A stretch of 64,000 nucleotides of DNA from Pegea sp. RAD2-039 (lineage: Eukaryota; Chordata; Thaliacea; Salpida; Salpidae), in assembly GCA_034620365.1 (NCBI GenBank), contig JAQGEQ010000043.1:1302001-1366000 (forward strand), written 5' to 3'. The notes under the pieces are model-generated. The model made no database searches. It saw nothing but the letters and a program-made list of their open reading frames with translations, and was not told where the DNA came from. The translations under genes were made by a program, and so were the position numbers. Position 1 is the stretch's first letter, and each line of letters opens with the position of its first letter. Below, piece by piece: positions 26,401-37,290 of the stretch.

Positions 26401-29400
26401 AGCCGGAAACCATTGCAGCGACCTCAGATACCTTAATTGCAGTGACGCCAACAAGAAATTTAAGTTTGTAAAATTTGTATATACAATCAGTAGGACAGAA
26501 GCAGACAGTTTACGTGTTGGAATAATAAAAACATTTACTTCAACAATTTTTCAAGAAAAAAGGAAAATCGTTCACAGAAAAGTGTCTCTTGTAGAAGAGA
26601 TCTCTTATGAAATAGTCCTTAACATGGCAACTAGTAATGAGCTCGGGAGTTTCCTAAATTTTACTCATATACAACACTCTCTAGTGAAGACTTTCATGAG
26701 CGTGAAAGTAACTTTCAAGAACTGTAGACTCGAAAAGGTTCTACGGATCAAAGTGAGGACAAATGCGTAGGTTATGAGATTGCGACTTACTAGTCGATAT
26801 ATTAAGCCGATAAACATAATTACCCGTCTTACCAGCAGACAAATCTCTTTAGCATTCCTTTGGTTAAGGATCAATCGCTTTTGGTGGCAGTTTAGGAATT
26901 GATTGATAGATCAGTTTCATTGATACATCAGCTGTTACCTTTCTGATTAGCTTCAATTTGCTACAGGATGTAAGAGCTGTTAACTCTTCAAGCATTAGGC
27001 TTTAAATCTCTGTAGAGAGACTGATTCTAATTAAAAGATTATTTCTTGAATAGACATCTGTTCAAATTACAAATTTGTTTGCAAAAATTACTACTGGTAA
27101 AGATTTATTTTTCAATCTATTATAATCAAAACATTTGCAATTCGCTTAACTGATGTTTAACGAAGAAATTGCAATTAGAAAAAATATCGGTTTCGCACAA
27201 TTTTGATGATCAAAAAGTCGTCATTAATATTTCAGCGACATGAAAACGAAATAAGAAGCAGCAAAACTATCAGATTGAGTCTAAATCAAACGACAAGAAA
27301 ACGCAAACTTGTTTCTACGGATGCGTGACCTAATTGACAGCTGTAGACACAAACGACGTTATGTTACAAACTAATCTTATAAGGCTCTGTATAAATAAGA
27401 TGTAATCGGATTTGTGATGACCTGAACGACTACGCATGGATCATGAAACAATCTCTACCAGGCATATCATTCCCCAAAGAATTGGCTACCGATTGCTAGT
27501 AGTTTGAGTAGTGTCACAAGAATTAGTTGAAGAAACATAGTTGGTTGGAGAGCTATTGTTTTTTAAACATTCGGCAAAAACTTTAGTAAGGAATCTTGCA
27601 AGATTAACACTAAACGTAAAAGGCATTTTGGCGTGTTGTGTACGTTCCGGGTCTGAATTGTTTATTTTTCATTCTAATGGTAACAGTCTCTTAGTGTCAA
27701 CTTTTCACATTATTCTGCTTTATGAGCAAGCTTTTATGTATAATCTATTTATGTTTTCTGGCATCTCATTTCAAAAAAGGTGATACAGTTCTTTGACATT
27801 CCTTCTTTTCTTTGTTAACTTGACCCACTTTATTGTCTTTGATGGTGTTTTTGACACAAACCATTCTTGATAATAAGGCTAGAACAAAATACAGACAGAA
27901 TGTTTATCGAGAAAGCTTAGATTTGACTTCAAAATCAACCTATTTGCACTAAAAATGTTCCGCAGCAAAATGTTGCCGCTACACTTTAATCAAATGTTGG
28001 TTTTTTTCATGTATACAAGTTAAAAAATTACTGACGAAGCCAGCCCTAAATAAACATTGGCCGACTCCTCGCATCGTTTTCAACCATCGATTATTTAAGG
28101 GTTTTTGCCAAATTCTCTCAAGCGTGGCTTGTTATCTGAGTAAGAATCTGGAAGCTCAAACTCACCTAAATAGAGAAAATCTAATTAACTAAAATGAGAC
28201 AAAAAAATAAAACTTAAAGGTTATTACAAAAACGTCACTGAAATAAAAACATCTATAAACTGTTGTCAGAAAGTAAAGTGTAACTGAAAAGTCTACTTAT
28301 TATACTGAGTTATGATTGCAGAATAAATTAGATTTTTTTATAATTTACGATTTACAAAAAATGTCGTTTTTACCAAAACTCAGCTTTTTGCTTAAATATA
28401 TAACGCTTAATTAATAATTTAATGTTAAAACTTGTTTATAAGAGGACTATTTAAACGTAACTAAATCACAAATAATCCGATTTTAAGATTAACTTTCACA
28501 AAGAATAAGATTATGTAATATTAGAAAGTTTGAATCTAACCATCATTTCTCATAAATTAATTATCTGTTTATAAAATAAGAAATCATTAATGATCTAAAA
28601 TATACTTTAATTATTTAAACTACAAATTTTTTTTATAATTTACAAAGCAAATTAAATATTCTAGGTCTGGAGACTTGACTTGGTAATGATTATACTCTTC
28701 AGAGGTTTACCGTTAGAATCGACTGATGGTGAAAGATTATGCAAAACTTGTGGTCAAAATGCAGGCTTATGTGTTCAACCTTATCACATCAGTGTTACTG
28801 TCAAAGAGCTTGATCTTTATCTAGCTAACTATGTCCGTGATGAAGGTATAAAATTGTTTTTATTCTGAACATTTCATAATGAAAATTTGTTTATGATAAA
28901 TGTAAAACGTTTTTTTAGAGTTTTTCTGGATGCTCATTTATCTTTTAAATCACTTTTATTTATATAACTAGATTTGAAATGGTCATTTAAATCATTACTC
29001 CAAGTTATTTATCGTAAATCAATAATAGTTGTCAAAACTTTTGGAATAAACTTATAGGTTAAATTAAGAGTTTAGATTAAAAGAAATGATACCAATTATT
29101 TCTTCGCATTACATTTGATGTTTAAGTAAACATTTGATTTAACAGAGTATCTAATGACATCCATAACGAGTTAGAGTTTACATAGCAAATGGTTATCTAG
29201 TATACTACTGTAATTTGTTTGTTATTTGTAACTCTTGAAATTATATTAAAAACAGCGATTACTTTAAAGTCATTCTATACTTGATTATAAGTACAATCTC
29301 AAAATTTCAGTACTTCTTTATTAATTTTCTAAATTCTTATAACTTTTTTGTATAAACTTTAAAACTTAAGTAATATAAAAAATTACAAATTGTTCAAACT

Positions 29401-32400
29401 TAATGACAATTCCAAATCAATCTAAAGCTAGTCGTTTGGTGATAAGTAGATATTATGATGAATAAGAAGTTTCGATAAGCAAATTTAAAAGTAAAATCGC
29501 TCATTAATGACTGATTTTTAGTAATCTTTTGTAATAAGCTTTTGACCTTGGAGAATTTTGTTATTTTCATTCAGTTTTAAACTCGCTCTATTAAACTTTT
29601 AATTTTACAGATTTTTTTAAGTTGTAGCCAATTAATAGGCTATATAGTAGTTTGAGCAAACTTATTGAAAAGTAAACATTTGAAACCATTATTGGAAGCT
29701 GTACAATTTATTTATTTATATAAAACATTAATGCTTTTTAGAAAAAACGAAATTAATTTCAAATCAAGTATTAAAGCATGAATAATTAAAATTTTACTTT
29801 ATTTTTCAGAACCTTCAGAAGAAAGAGAAGAAAATGATACACTTAAAGACGATATATGTAAAGGTTGTTATTATTACAGTTAAATTCTTGTTAGGTATTA
29901 TTGTATACATTTATATGAAATAGTCTTTTATTTGCAATTTATAATATAGTTTTATCAAGTGATTTTTGTAAATGAAACTTTTGAATAAAAATTCAATATC
30001 AATTGAAATTATTATAAAAATATATTTTTGAAGTATTAAAATTGCTAAACAAAATACCAGAACAAGCTGTTTTGGTAAAATTCTGGCTTTTAATGATTGT
30101 GTGCATATGTTGGTTAAAAAATAACTTATTGTAAAACGTAATGAAGTAATGCTAAATTGTTGTAAATTTGGACTTGACTATTTACATGTTATTGATTTAA
30201 AGTACACCTAAAAACTCAATTTCTTAATAGCTAGCTACATTTTGCTTCTATATATTACAATCATTCCAAATCGTTTTTCTTAATATTTTTAGAAATTGTA
30301 TTCTAGTATTACTTTGTAGTAGAATAATAGCTAAATTTCTTTTTGTTAAGTAACCAAAGTTTTTTGATGTATAAAACTAGTGATTCAAAGTAAAAATCAA
30401 CACTGTATAGAGTTTTGCAAAAAGAGTAGATTTATAAACTATATATAACAACAGATCAACTTGCTGTTAGAAAAGCTTATTGTCATCAAAAGTTTAGCTA
30501 CAAATTTTTCAGACTGTTTATGTTTTTCACCTCTGAATTATAAGTATTCGTTGCGACATATTTTTGAGTTCGGTTCCTAAACCAGTAAAAAATGGCTGCT
30601 CTGTTGAATATTTTCAGCAGATGAAATATGAATGCAAGCATAAAGATGGTTTAAAACATCATACTAAACATCACAGAAGCTTCTATAAAATTGTCAAGTT
30701 TATAATGTGATGAAAAAAATAATTTATTTTAATAATGAAGGAAATTTGTATTGCAATTCTAAACACAAATTTATTCACTTTAAAGAAATGCTTCAAATGT
30801 TTTAATTATGGTTAAAGTAGGATTTTATCACTATAAAAACAAAAATTAATTTCTTTTTGACATTCAAAAGAAATCAATCTATTCTCAGGTCATTTAGGGC
30901 TCTACTATCTGAATAAATTACTTCCGAATATTTAAAATGTCTATATAAAGCTCGAAAATCACGAATTAAACAGTTGAAAAAGACGTCAATCACTATTATA
31001 CTAGATTACAATTGAAATAACTCGTATACAGCATAATACCACTAGTTTTTTACTAAGTTATATCACCTTACTCTAAACTAAAAATGGTTGTAAGAACCTT
31101 TTTTAATTGTATTTTTCAATAATTAAATATTTTAGCTTTGTTTGAATATTGTTTTCTGAATTTTATTTTTCAGTCATGGGGTCTTCGTCATCTTTTCGAA
31201 CAAGCGGAGTTTTTGGCGTGCGTGAGATTTATAGAGTTGCAAAAAGTTAGTTTTGTATTTTCTTATGACTTTTATAATTAGTTTCATTTGATGTCAACAA
31301 TTCTTTTCAGTAATTCTATAATATATTAAGTTAAGTTTAAGTGTATACATAGATAAATAAACTCATATACAAGATGTAGTTCTCTGTAATAAGTTAAGCT
31401 AGAGTTACCAACTTTGTAGTTTACTTTAAGTCTTAGTTTAAATTAAGTTACCTTGTAATGTTATTGACACTAAATTATTTGGATAATTGTAAATTGGATT
31501 ATCATTATTGTTGAAATTGTTCTATAATCAGTTTAAAAAGTAATAATTAAGTTAGATTTTGGAGTATCTTTATAGCTTAAATAGATCTGTAAGCGATAGT
31601 AGTTTATAAGCATAATGGTTTTATAATAATAGTTTTAATAAACAAAGCTAGAAAACGTTTATTACTATGTTTAAAGATATAGGTTACAATGACGTGCATA
31701 TAGTGTAATAAAACTAGTAGAACTACAAAGAAAAACTTATCAATGATTGGTAATCTCATTGCATTGAATAAGGCTTATTTCAAAATCAAAGTTGTAACTT
31801 TATGAATTTAATTTTGATAAAATTGTTGTTTTTTCAGTGCCTATTGTAAGTGGTGACATGCAAAGTTTTTCGATGATTCATAACCCTGTGGATTCTTATT
31901 ATTATGCACACCATCATCATAATCATAATGGCAGAGTTGCAGCATCATTTAGTCATCGGCAAAACTCCGGGTAAATATTAATCAAATAATTTATTTATCT
32001 TTTTATGAATTAATACTTTCAATCAAATACAATTTTAGAATATTTATATAAATTAAAAAATGGCTAATTAAATCGTTTATTCAAATTCTTCAATGAGAGT
32101 AGATTTTTCTAGAAAAAAAAATCAGAATTCCGAAGAAGTAATAGAATCAAATAAATGCTCCAAATTTAAATATTTGCTTTTTGTTCAGTTTTGCTTCTGT
32201 GGCAACATTAGCAAAAACTCGATTAAGCATAATCCTGGTTATTGTTGCTTGACTTAAAACGTTTTATATATTTTAGACACACTCAAACCAAACGGTTAAA
32301 ATCTTCGGGAAGCAGTGCAATGTCAGCAGAAGAAACAAATGGATTAGAAAGCGGCGGTGAAAATGATAGCGGAGATCAAAGTTTCTATAATCGGCCATCA

Positions 32401-35400
32401 AGTTGCCACCACAGTTGGCATGGTACGATGAATTTTTATACTAACCATTAAGTTAATTAATTCTAGTTTTTATATATGAAGAAAATACTCATTAAAATTA
32501 GATGAGTTCAAGAATAAATTTTTATAATTTTTTTTGCTTTTAGAAGTTAATAAAATAAGACACAATACGACAGAGATATTAAAACAGTCATTAGATATTT
32601 TTAATTGTTTTAGTGAAGGTTTGACAACAAATCAACTGTGGTTGTTTTGAGAAAAGAAAAAAACTACAAAGCTTATTTATTTGTAAATTGAAAATATATG
32701 CAGCATATTGAATTTTCATGCCAAAATAAATTCAGAATTTTGTATTTAAAGTTCGATTTTGTAACTTTCTCTTAAGCAAAACTGAGAACAAAGTTCCAAA
32801 AGTCAAATGTGATTGAATCCATTTTATTAGCAAATTTTCTTCTACGTTTGCTGGGGGGCAACCCGTTTTGTTAACGATAATGTGCTCGAATATGTTGGCA
32901 TCTCTTCATGTGTTTACGTGCAGCTTATGGTCCAGAGATTTGGCTCTAAACACTGGCAAGCCAGCAGCGCATGAAAAAGAGTATTTCGACAATCATGATT
33001 TACAAAGGTGTGCAGCAACAAGCAATTTCCAATTAAGTCTTGTAGTCATATCAAAATGTACAGTAGACATGCAAATTAATAAGTGAAGCAAATGGTAGCT
33101 TTTTTCATCATTTAAAACTACTACCCTTTCACTAACAAACATAACGAACAACAACAAAAGAATCTAATTGATGTCATTTTAACAAGTACATTTTTTCAGA
33201 TTTTATTATAATTAGAGTTGTTGACAAACTGTTCACAGTTCAAATCAGTAATCCTATTTAGCTAATAACAAGCCTAAACAGTCCTTAAACATGGAATTTG
33301 TTTGAAGTTTTGTCTTTGAAATAAAAAACTAAATGAAATTTAGAAGTTTTTCTGGTAAATTTTTAAACTTTAACTGCTTTCTTAAACCAAACAAATTTCA
33401 CTGAAACAAAATCTAATAAAATTGATTATATCTCATACCTTTGTTGTAAGAAAAATCAAAACTTATTGATATAATTCTAGTTGAAAATAAGTTCCTTCAG
33501 ACTAAATTTTAAAACTTTGAAAGTATTTTATTCACATTAATACTACTTTACAAAAACTTTGATGAAAGCTGGGAGACGCTTTGCTAAAGTAAAATAATTT
33601 TGCAAAAACTTACACTTTTAGCTAAAGTAGAGAAACAGTTTTAACAATTATTTATACGTTGTTATAAAACTTAACTAATTCATATTTTTCCATAATCGCC
33701 ATTTAAAATAATGAATGAAACTATTGTTTCTCTCATTTCAAAAAATATCTTGTTGTATATTTTAGAATATATGTTGTATAGTTGTTCAGCTCAGATCATT
33801 GCTGTAATAATTTTTTCGACTACATTGAATTTAAGTGACTAAAGTAGTCGGTAGCATAATAAAATGTTATTTTATTTACATTGAAAATCTTGAACTCGTT
33901 TAAATATAGAAATATAAAAATCACATTTATCTAAAACAAGTAGAACAAAAATAGAATAAAAATAGCTATGTAGTTAAAATAAATTTTGTTTTACTTTTTT
34001 TACTTTTGACAAAAAATACTTTAAATGCATACAAGAAAATTTATTTTAGCTCAAAGAATTGAAGGTTTTGTAATGTTTCAATGTTTTATTCAGTATGGAA
34101 TAAAATTTTTGAAACATTTTACAAAATTTGTTTGAATTTAAAAAAATTTATTTCTTAAAAATTGAAAAAACTAAAACAATTTTTATAAAAATTATTTTAC
34201 AGCCATTTAATTGAAATTTAGACTAATACAGTATTTTGTAATCTGATTACTTGTTTAATTTGTATTAAAGTTTTTAAAAAATTTGCGAGTTAAATAATAG
34301 TAATACTAAAGAACTAGGTGAAAATATTTGGTTTGAAAAAATTGTATTCAGAAAAACTGTTTTGAAGATTTTTAGATACACTGTTTGGTTATTTTCCTGA
34401 AAATTTATTTAATACCTGAATCATATAAAATATCAAAATAATTAATATAAATATGATATGTTTGTGAAACAAAGAATACTTTAAAATAATTCAACTTTTT
34501 CGTACTACCCTAACTACAGAATAACACGAATTAAATTACAATAATACAGCAGAACTTTCTTTTGTTTTAAATAATATTTTTGATGCAATTGTATTTCCAC
34601 ATTTATTTATAAATTGGTTGAATTACCAAACAAAGAAAGTGACAACAAAACAGACTAAGTTAGCAATTGTACTGACTATGCAATAAAAACTCGCTTCTAT
34701 AAATACCTAAGCAATTATTTATGTACTTAACTATTCTTATTTGATATTAAAAATTAAATTGTTTAATGTACCAATAATTAAACAGCCATCTACGTGACAA
34801 CAAAAGAAAAGCTCCTTGCTTTATAAGATCACAATCGGAAGGACTAAATAAATCCCAGATTTGTTGCATATATCGCACAATTGATAGATTGCTATTAAAA
34901 ATAATATAAATTTCAACCAAATCGAAATCTTACGCTCTATTTTTATCGTAATAAATCTACAATTGCTTTTAACAATGAGCTTTCCAACCAATACACTCTT
35001 ATAGAAATAAAAAGACCAAAACACTTTTATAAATTTACTTTAAGAGGATCGATTTTGCAGTTTCATTTAGCAGTTTATATATTTTCATCAAATCAAAAAT
35101 TTCATCCAGTTTTGGAATTATTTATTATCAAACAGATTGCTTGTAAAATATTGTAAATATTGAATAAGAAAATACTTTAAAAGAAGCTTGGAAACATTTT
35201 TTTTCTCTTGTTGTTTGCTCATTTGTTTCGACTAAATAATTTATGATTGTTAACTTGTTAAGATTATTTATAAAACAAATTTATTTACAAAATAGGAAAA
35301 ATCTTAAACGACAAAAACAAAAAAAATCTAGTATTGTAGTTGCTAATTTATGAACCAATCAGCGTTTAATCAAAATTTATTGGTTTTAGGAAGCCCGCTA

Positions 35401-36585
35401 CAATCACCTATTGTGAAAACGACCAGAGCACATTCTGATATTACTAATGGAACTCATATTTCATCTCCAGGTTGATTTAAATTAAATCTCAAATTTTGAA
35501 TAGATGTTTACAGATTTGTTGGTTCAGGTCACAGCGGAGAAATGTTCCCTCCTAGAAATCCAGCTGCCGGATCAGTAGCTCATTTTCCTCGACTTCAAGG
35601 TCGAAATTTACTTTTAACTGCGAATAATTTACAATTTAAATATTTTATTAACTATCAGTAATTGTTGCTTGAATATTTAACTTTGGTGCTCTATTTCTAT
35701 AAAAAAAATCTTTATATTTCCTGTCAAAAATGACTTCTATCATGATACTGATGATTTTTATGCTGAATTGTCAGGAATAAAAATTTTCTTACAGGGTCTC
35801 ACGCTGCTTGGCACCCAGTTTTACAACAGCCATTTTCGTACAGCCAGTCGTTTTACCATCCTAATCAGGATTTAAAAGATTTTGCACAGTTGGCATGTTT
35901 ATCAGCGGAAGCAGCAAAACATACACCCAGCCAAGTTGGTGTTTATTCATTTGTTGTTTAAATTTGATAAAAGATTTATTCATTTCCAACTATTTACATG
36001 CTGAATACAGATTTTGAGTTATCGGCCCCATACAATGCAACATATGACATTTGGAGCTCCTGCAGCTTTAGCTAGTTCTTCATCCAGGGCTGTTGGTACG
36101 ATGTCTAGACAGAATTCATCTTTAGAAGCAGCTCCTTCTGACAACTGGGCGCAGGTAACATAATAACTTTTTATTGAACTAAACTCAAAATTTAAAGTCC
36201 TTATCGTTAGAAGTAACTAATTTTCATCTTTACATTCTAGCATTGATGATAATAGATTTTGGTTTAATTCTATGCACTTACTCATTTGTATATCATTTTA
36301 TGCAATATCATTTTCTTCAATGTTTTTAGTTACCGTAAATATATGAACTACTTTAACATTGCATGTAAAAGACCACTATATCAGAAATTATTATCTTTAA
36401 TCAGTCAGAAAATAAAATCAATTATTAATTTCTAACAAGATATGATTAAGTAAAGCTTATTTCATATGAAGATGATTGATTAAGGTGAATAATTTTCTAA
36501 CTCAAAGCTATTTCTTACCATCTGATGATAAGTCAATAACATGTTAACTAATGCTCGTTCTTTTTAGGTTTTACATCCTGCCTGA
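5474..36585 (+). CDS. NFI: Nuclear Factor I (NFI/CTF) transcription factor, 12 coding exons
   Basis: Sequence-specific DNA-binding protein of the NFI family, which binds TTGGC(N5)GCCAA as a dimer in the nucleus. Inferred exons: 5474-5870, 24847-25922, 28665-28845, 29810-29857, 31174-31245, 31838-31970, 32277-32422, 35390-35470, 35528-35599, 35795-35934, 36011-36154, 36568-36585 (stop TGA). All phases match, giving 2508 nt and 835 aa; vertebrate NFIs are about 500-560 aa. The extra length is an N-terminal extension of about 375 residues, rich in Ser, Thr, Asn, Gln and His, before the DNA-binding domain. The family is certain from the DNA-binding exons. The weakest join is exon 1 to exon 2: the donor TTA|GTAAAT (phase 1) joins an acceptor ending TATAG. 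A shorter 702-aa form starting at ATG 24849 in exon 2 is possible. Confidence 0.95.
16560..16860. promoter_or_regulatory. GC-rich island in NFI intron 1 (candidate alternative promoter or enhancer)
   Basis: GC content rises sharply here within AT-rich DNA. Runs such as AACGGGGGCTACGC, CCACCGGCCTCTGAGGCGG and CTGCCGCCCCCGTC stand out. No open frame resembles a protein. A donor-like AAG|GTATGA lies at 16858 at the right edge. Inference: a regulatory element or non-coding alternative first exon. Confidence 0.35.
18026..18304 (+). CDS. Possible nested small secreted protein
   Basis: The 92-codon open frame begins with a good signal-peptide shape: [20 protein letters not shown], with a basic residue, a hydrophobic core and a cleavage-like AYA. 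The mature part has four or five cysteines (NCSFC, FCK, NECG). An internal GTAAGC...TTTCAG stretch at 18192-18236 is 45 nt long and stop-free. If it is an intron, the product is 77 aa and one cysteine is lost. AT-rich sequence with TATATA lies just before the ATG, and an AATAAA lies near 18373. I recognise no family. It would be nested on the same strand inside NFI intron 1. A chance open frame cannot be excluded. Confidence 0.32.
   Translation: MKILLLIAVIMISYHWHAYATTVYYKIFIGIFAKKTNINCSFCSEGSSKVISDYFCKLLNYIYRILLNISVLLLKPLIGSNECGTLLIFTNN
19500..20190. promoter_or_regulatory. Large GC-richer island in NFI intron 1
   Basis: About 690 bp of balanced-composition sequence (for example CCCAAAACCCCTCCTTC, GCCTCGGCCCAATAAAG, GTGCTGCTGTCCGAG) stands out from the flanking poly-A/T-rich DNA. 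All frames are broken by stops, so it is not a protein exon. It ends at a GTAAGA donor-like site at 20186, as the promoter block at 3426-3860 also does. Inference: a non-coding alternative first exon with its promoter, or a conserved enhancer of NFI. Confidence 0.38.
21815..21900. promoter_or_regulatory. Small CpG-rich patch in NFI intron 1
   Basis: A short patch reading ACCGCATGGCGGATGTCGAC followed by GGCACGCTTTG lies between AT-rich flanks. It has five CpGs in under 60 bases. No gene is visible. A factor-binding cluster is a guess based on composition only. Confidence 0.2.
24847..28845 (+). other. NFI: NFI DNA-binding domain (exons 2 and 3)
   Basis: Exon 2 (24847-25922) first encodes 242 residues of polar, low-complexity sequence, then the start of the domain at 25575 ([84 protein letters not shown]). 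Exon 3 (28665-28845) continues with [36 protein letters not shown] and [17 protein letters not shown]. These blocks match vertebrate NFIA/B/C/X almost residue for residue. The domain spans roughly residues 376-551. The MH1-like zinc site of the family is visible as Cys-(6)-Cys-(4)-His in exon 3, plus the conserved Cys pair after KKPA. The intron between the exons (25923-28664) falls at ADK|VWR, phase 0. Confidence 0.96.
26393..26770 (+). other. Unrecognised 125-codon open stretch in NFI intron 2
   Basis: The stretch is open for 125 codons starting from a GTG and somewhat GC-richer than its surroundings; the only early ATG codons lie well inside it. The translation (for example [32 protein letters not shown]) matches nothing I know. 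The opposite strand also has a shorter open frame over its right end. It may be a remnant of a gene or transposon, or chance in a GC-richer stretch. I would not annotate a protein without support. Confidence 0.15.
29810..36585 (+). other. NFI: NFI C-terminal region (exons 4-12)
   Basis: This is the transactivation half of NFI. Exon 5 encodes [15 protein letters not shown], matching the vertebrate TSGVFSVTELVRVSRTP block. Exon 6 has a His/Tyr-rich stretch ([11 protein letters not shown]). Exon 7 has TKRLKSSGS and ends in the SWHG block, like vertebrate STKRLKS and GWHE. Exon 10 encodes [15 protein letters not shown], matching the conserved HPQETLKEFVQLVCP motif. Exon 12 is only six codons including the stop. 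Exons 8-11 are separated by introns of 57, 195 and 76 nt, whereas introns 2 and 7 are nearly 3 kb. The small 3n-sized exons could be alternatively spliced, as is known for vertebrate NFIs, but nothing here proves it. Confidence 0.9.
32830..33090. other. GC-richer patch inside NFI intron 7
   Basis: Intron 7 (32423-35389, 2967 nt) is AT-rich except for this patch, which contains GCTGGGGGGCAACCCG and GGCAAGCCAGCAGCGCATG. A 70-codon open frame covers it on the + strand with no known similarity and no clean flanking splice sites in a usable phase. It could be an intronic regulatory element. Confidence 0.25.
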
Positions 36586-37290
36586 CACTACAAGCCAAAA
36601 TCAATAACTTTGCGTGAGATGTTTTGCTGATCTAAAATCTAGTTTACATATAAAACAGTAAACTATAAAACATATATAACTACATACAAAGCGCAGACAC
36701 TGAGTTACATTAATTATTCTTATCATTTCATTACTTCGTCATTAAGATCTCTGTGAAAAATTTCAAAACCGTGGAATAAAACATTTCCAAGTATGGTTGA
36801 AAGAAATGTTAACCAACTGATGTTACAACAAAAATCAGCATGTCACTTACTATTTTCTTTTCGCTTGTAGTTCCGGCAAAATGTGCTGTTCTTAGCATTT
36901 CACTTTTTTCAGTTTTATTTATCGAGTACCAGTTTCTTCAACGACTCCTTCACACCCTACTCTTCATATTTTGGGTGTAACAACTTTTATCTATCACCTG
37001 ACACCAATGTACAGCTTCATCGGTTTAGCGTAATCGCTGCAGTGTTCTTTTTCATCAGCAACCGTTTATGTAAACGTAATATAAAAATTTTCACTACAAA
37101 GTTTGCTGTTGTCGTTGATGTTGTTATCTCTTCACTTTTACGCCATTAATTTGCATAACATTGGTTTTCATTTTTTTGGTATTGTTTGAAGTTATCCGTT
37201 ACAAAATAAACGAAAACTTAGAAGGCTAAAATTTAAAGTGTTTTATTAACTTTTATATAATAAAAGATGACAACAGATATCAACATGAAT
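36586..37290 (+). terminator. NFI 3' UTR with polyadenylation signals
   Basis: After the stop codon at 36583-36585 there is about 620-680 nt of non-coding sequence. Two AATAAA signals then occur at 37205-37210 and 37259-37264, so cleavage is expected near 37225-37290. The GC-richer part of the UTR (about 36850-37140) is open in one frame but looks like UTR rather than protein. Confidence 0.6.

Noticed and set aside
36883-37149. Open frame after the NFI stop
   Set aside because: It lacks a usable start, lies between the NFI stop and its polyadenylation signals, and reads like UTR.
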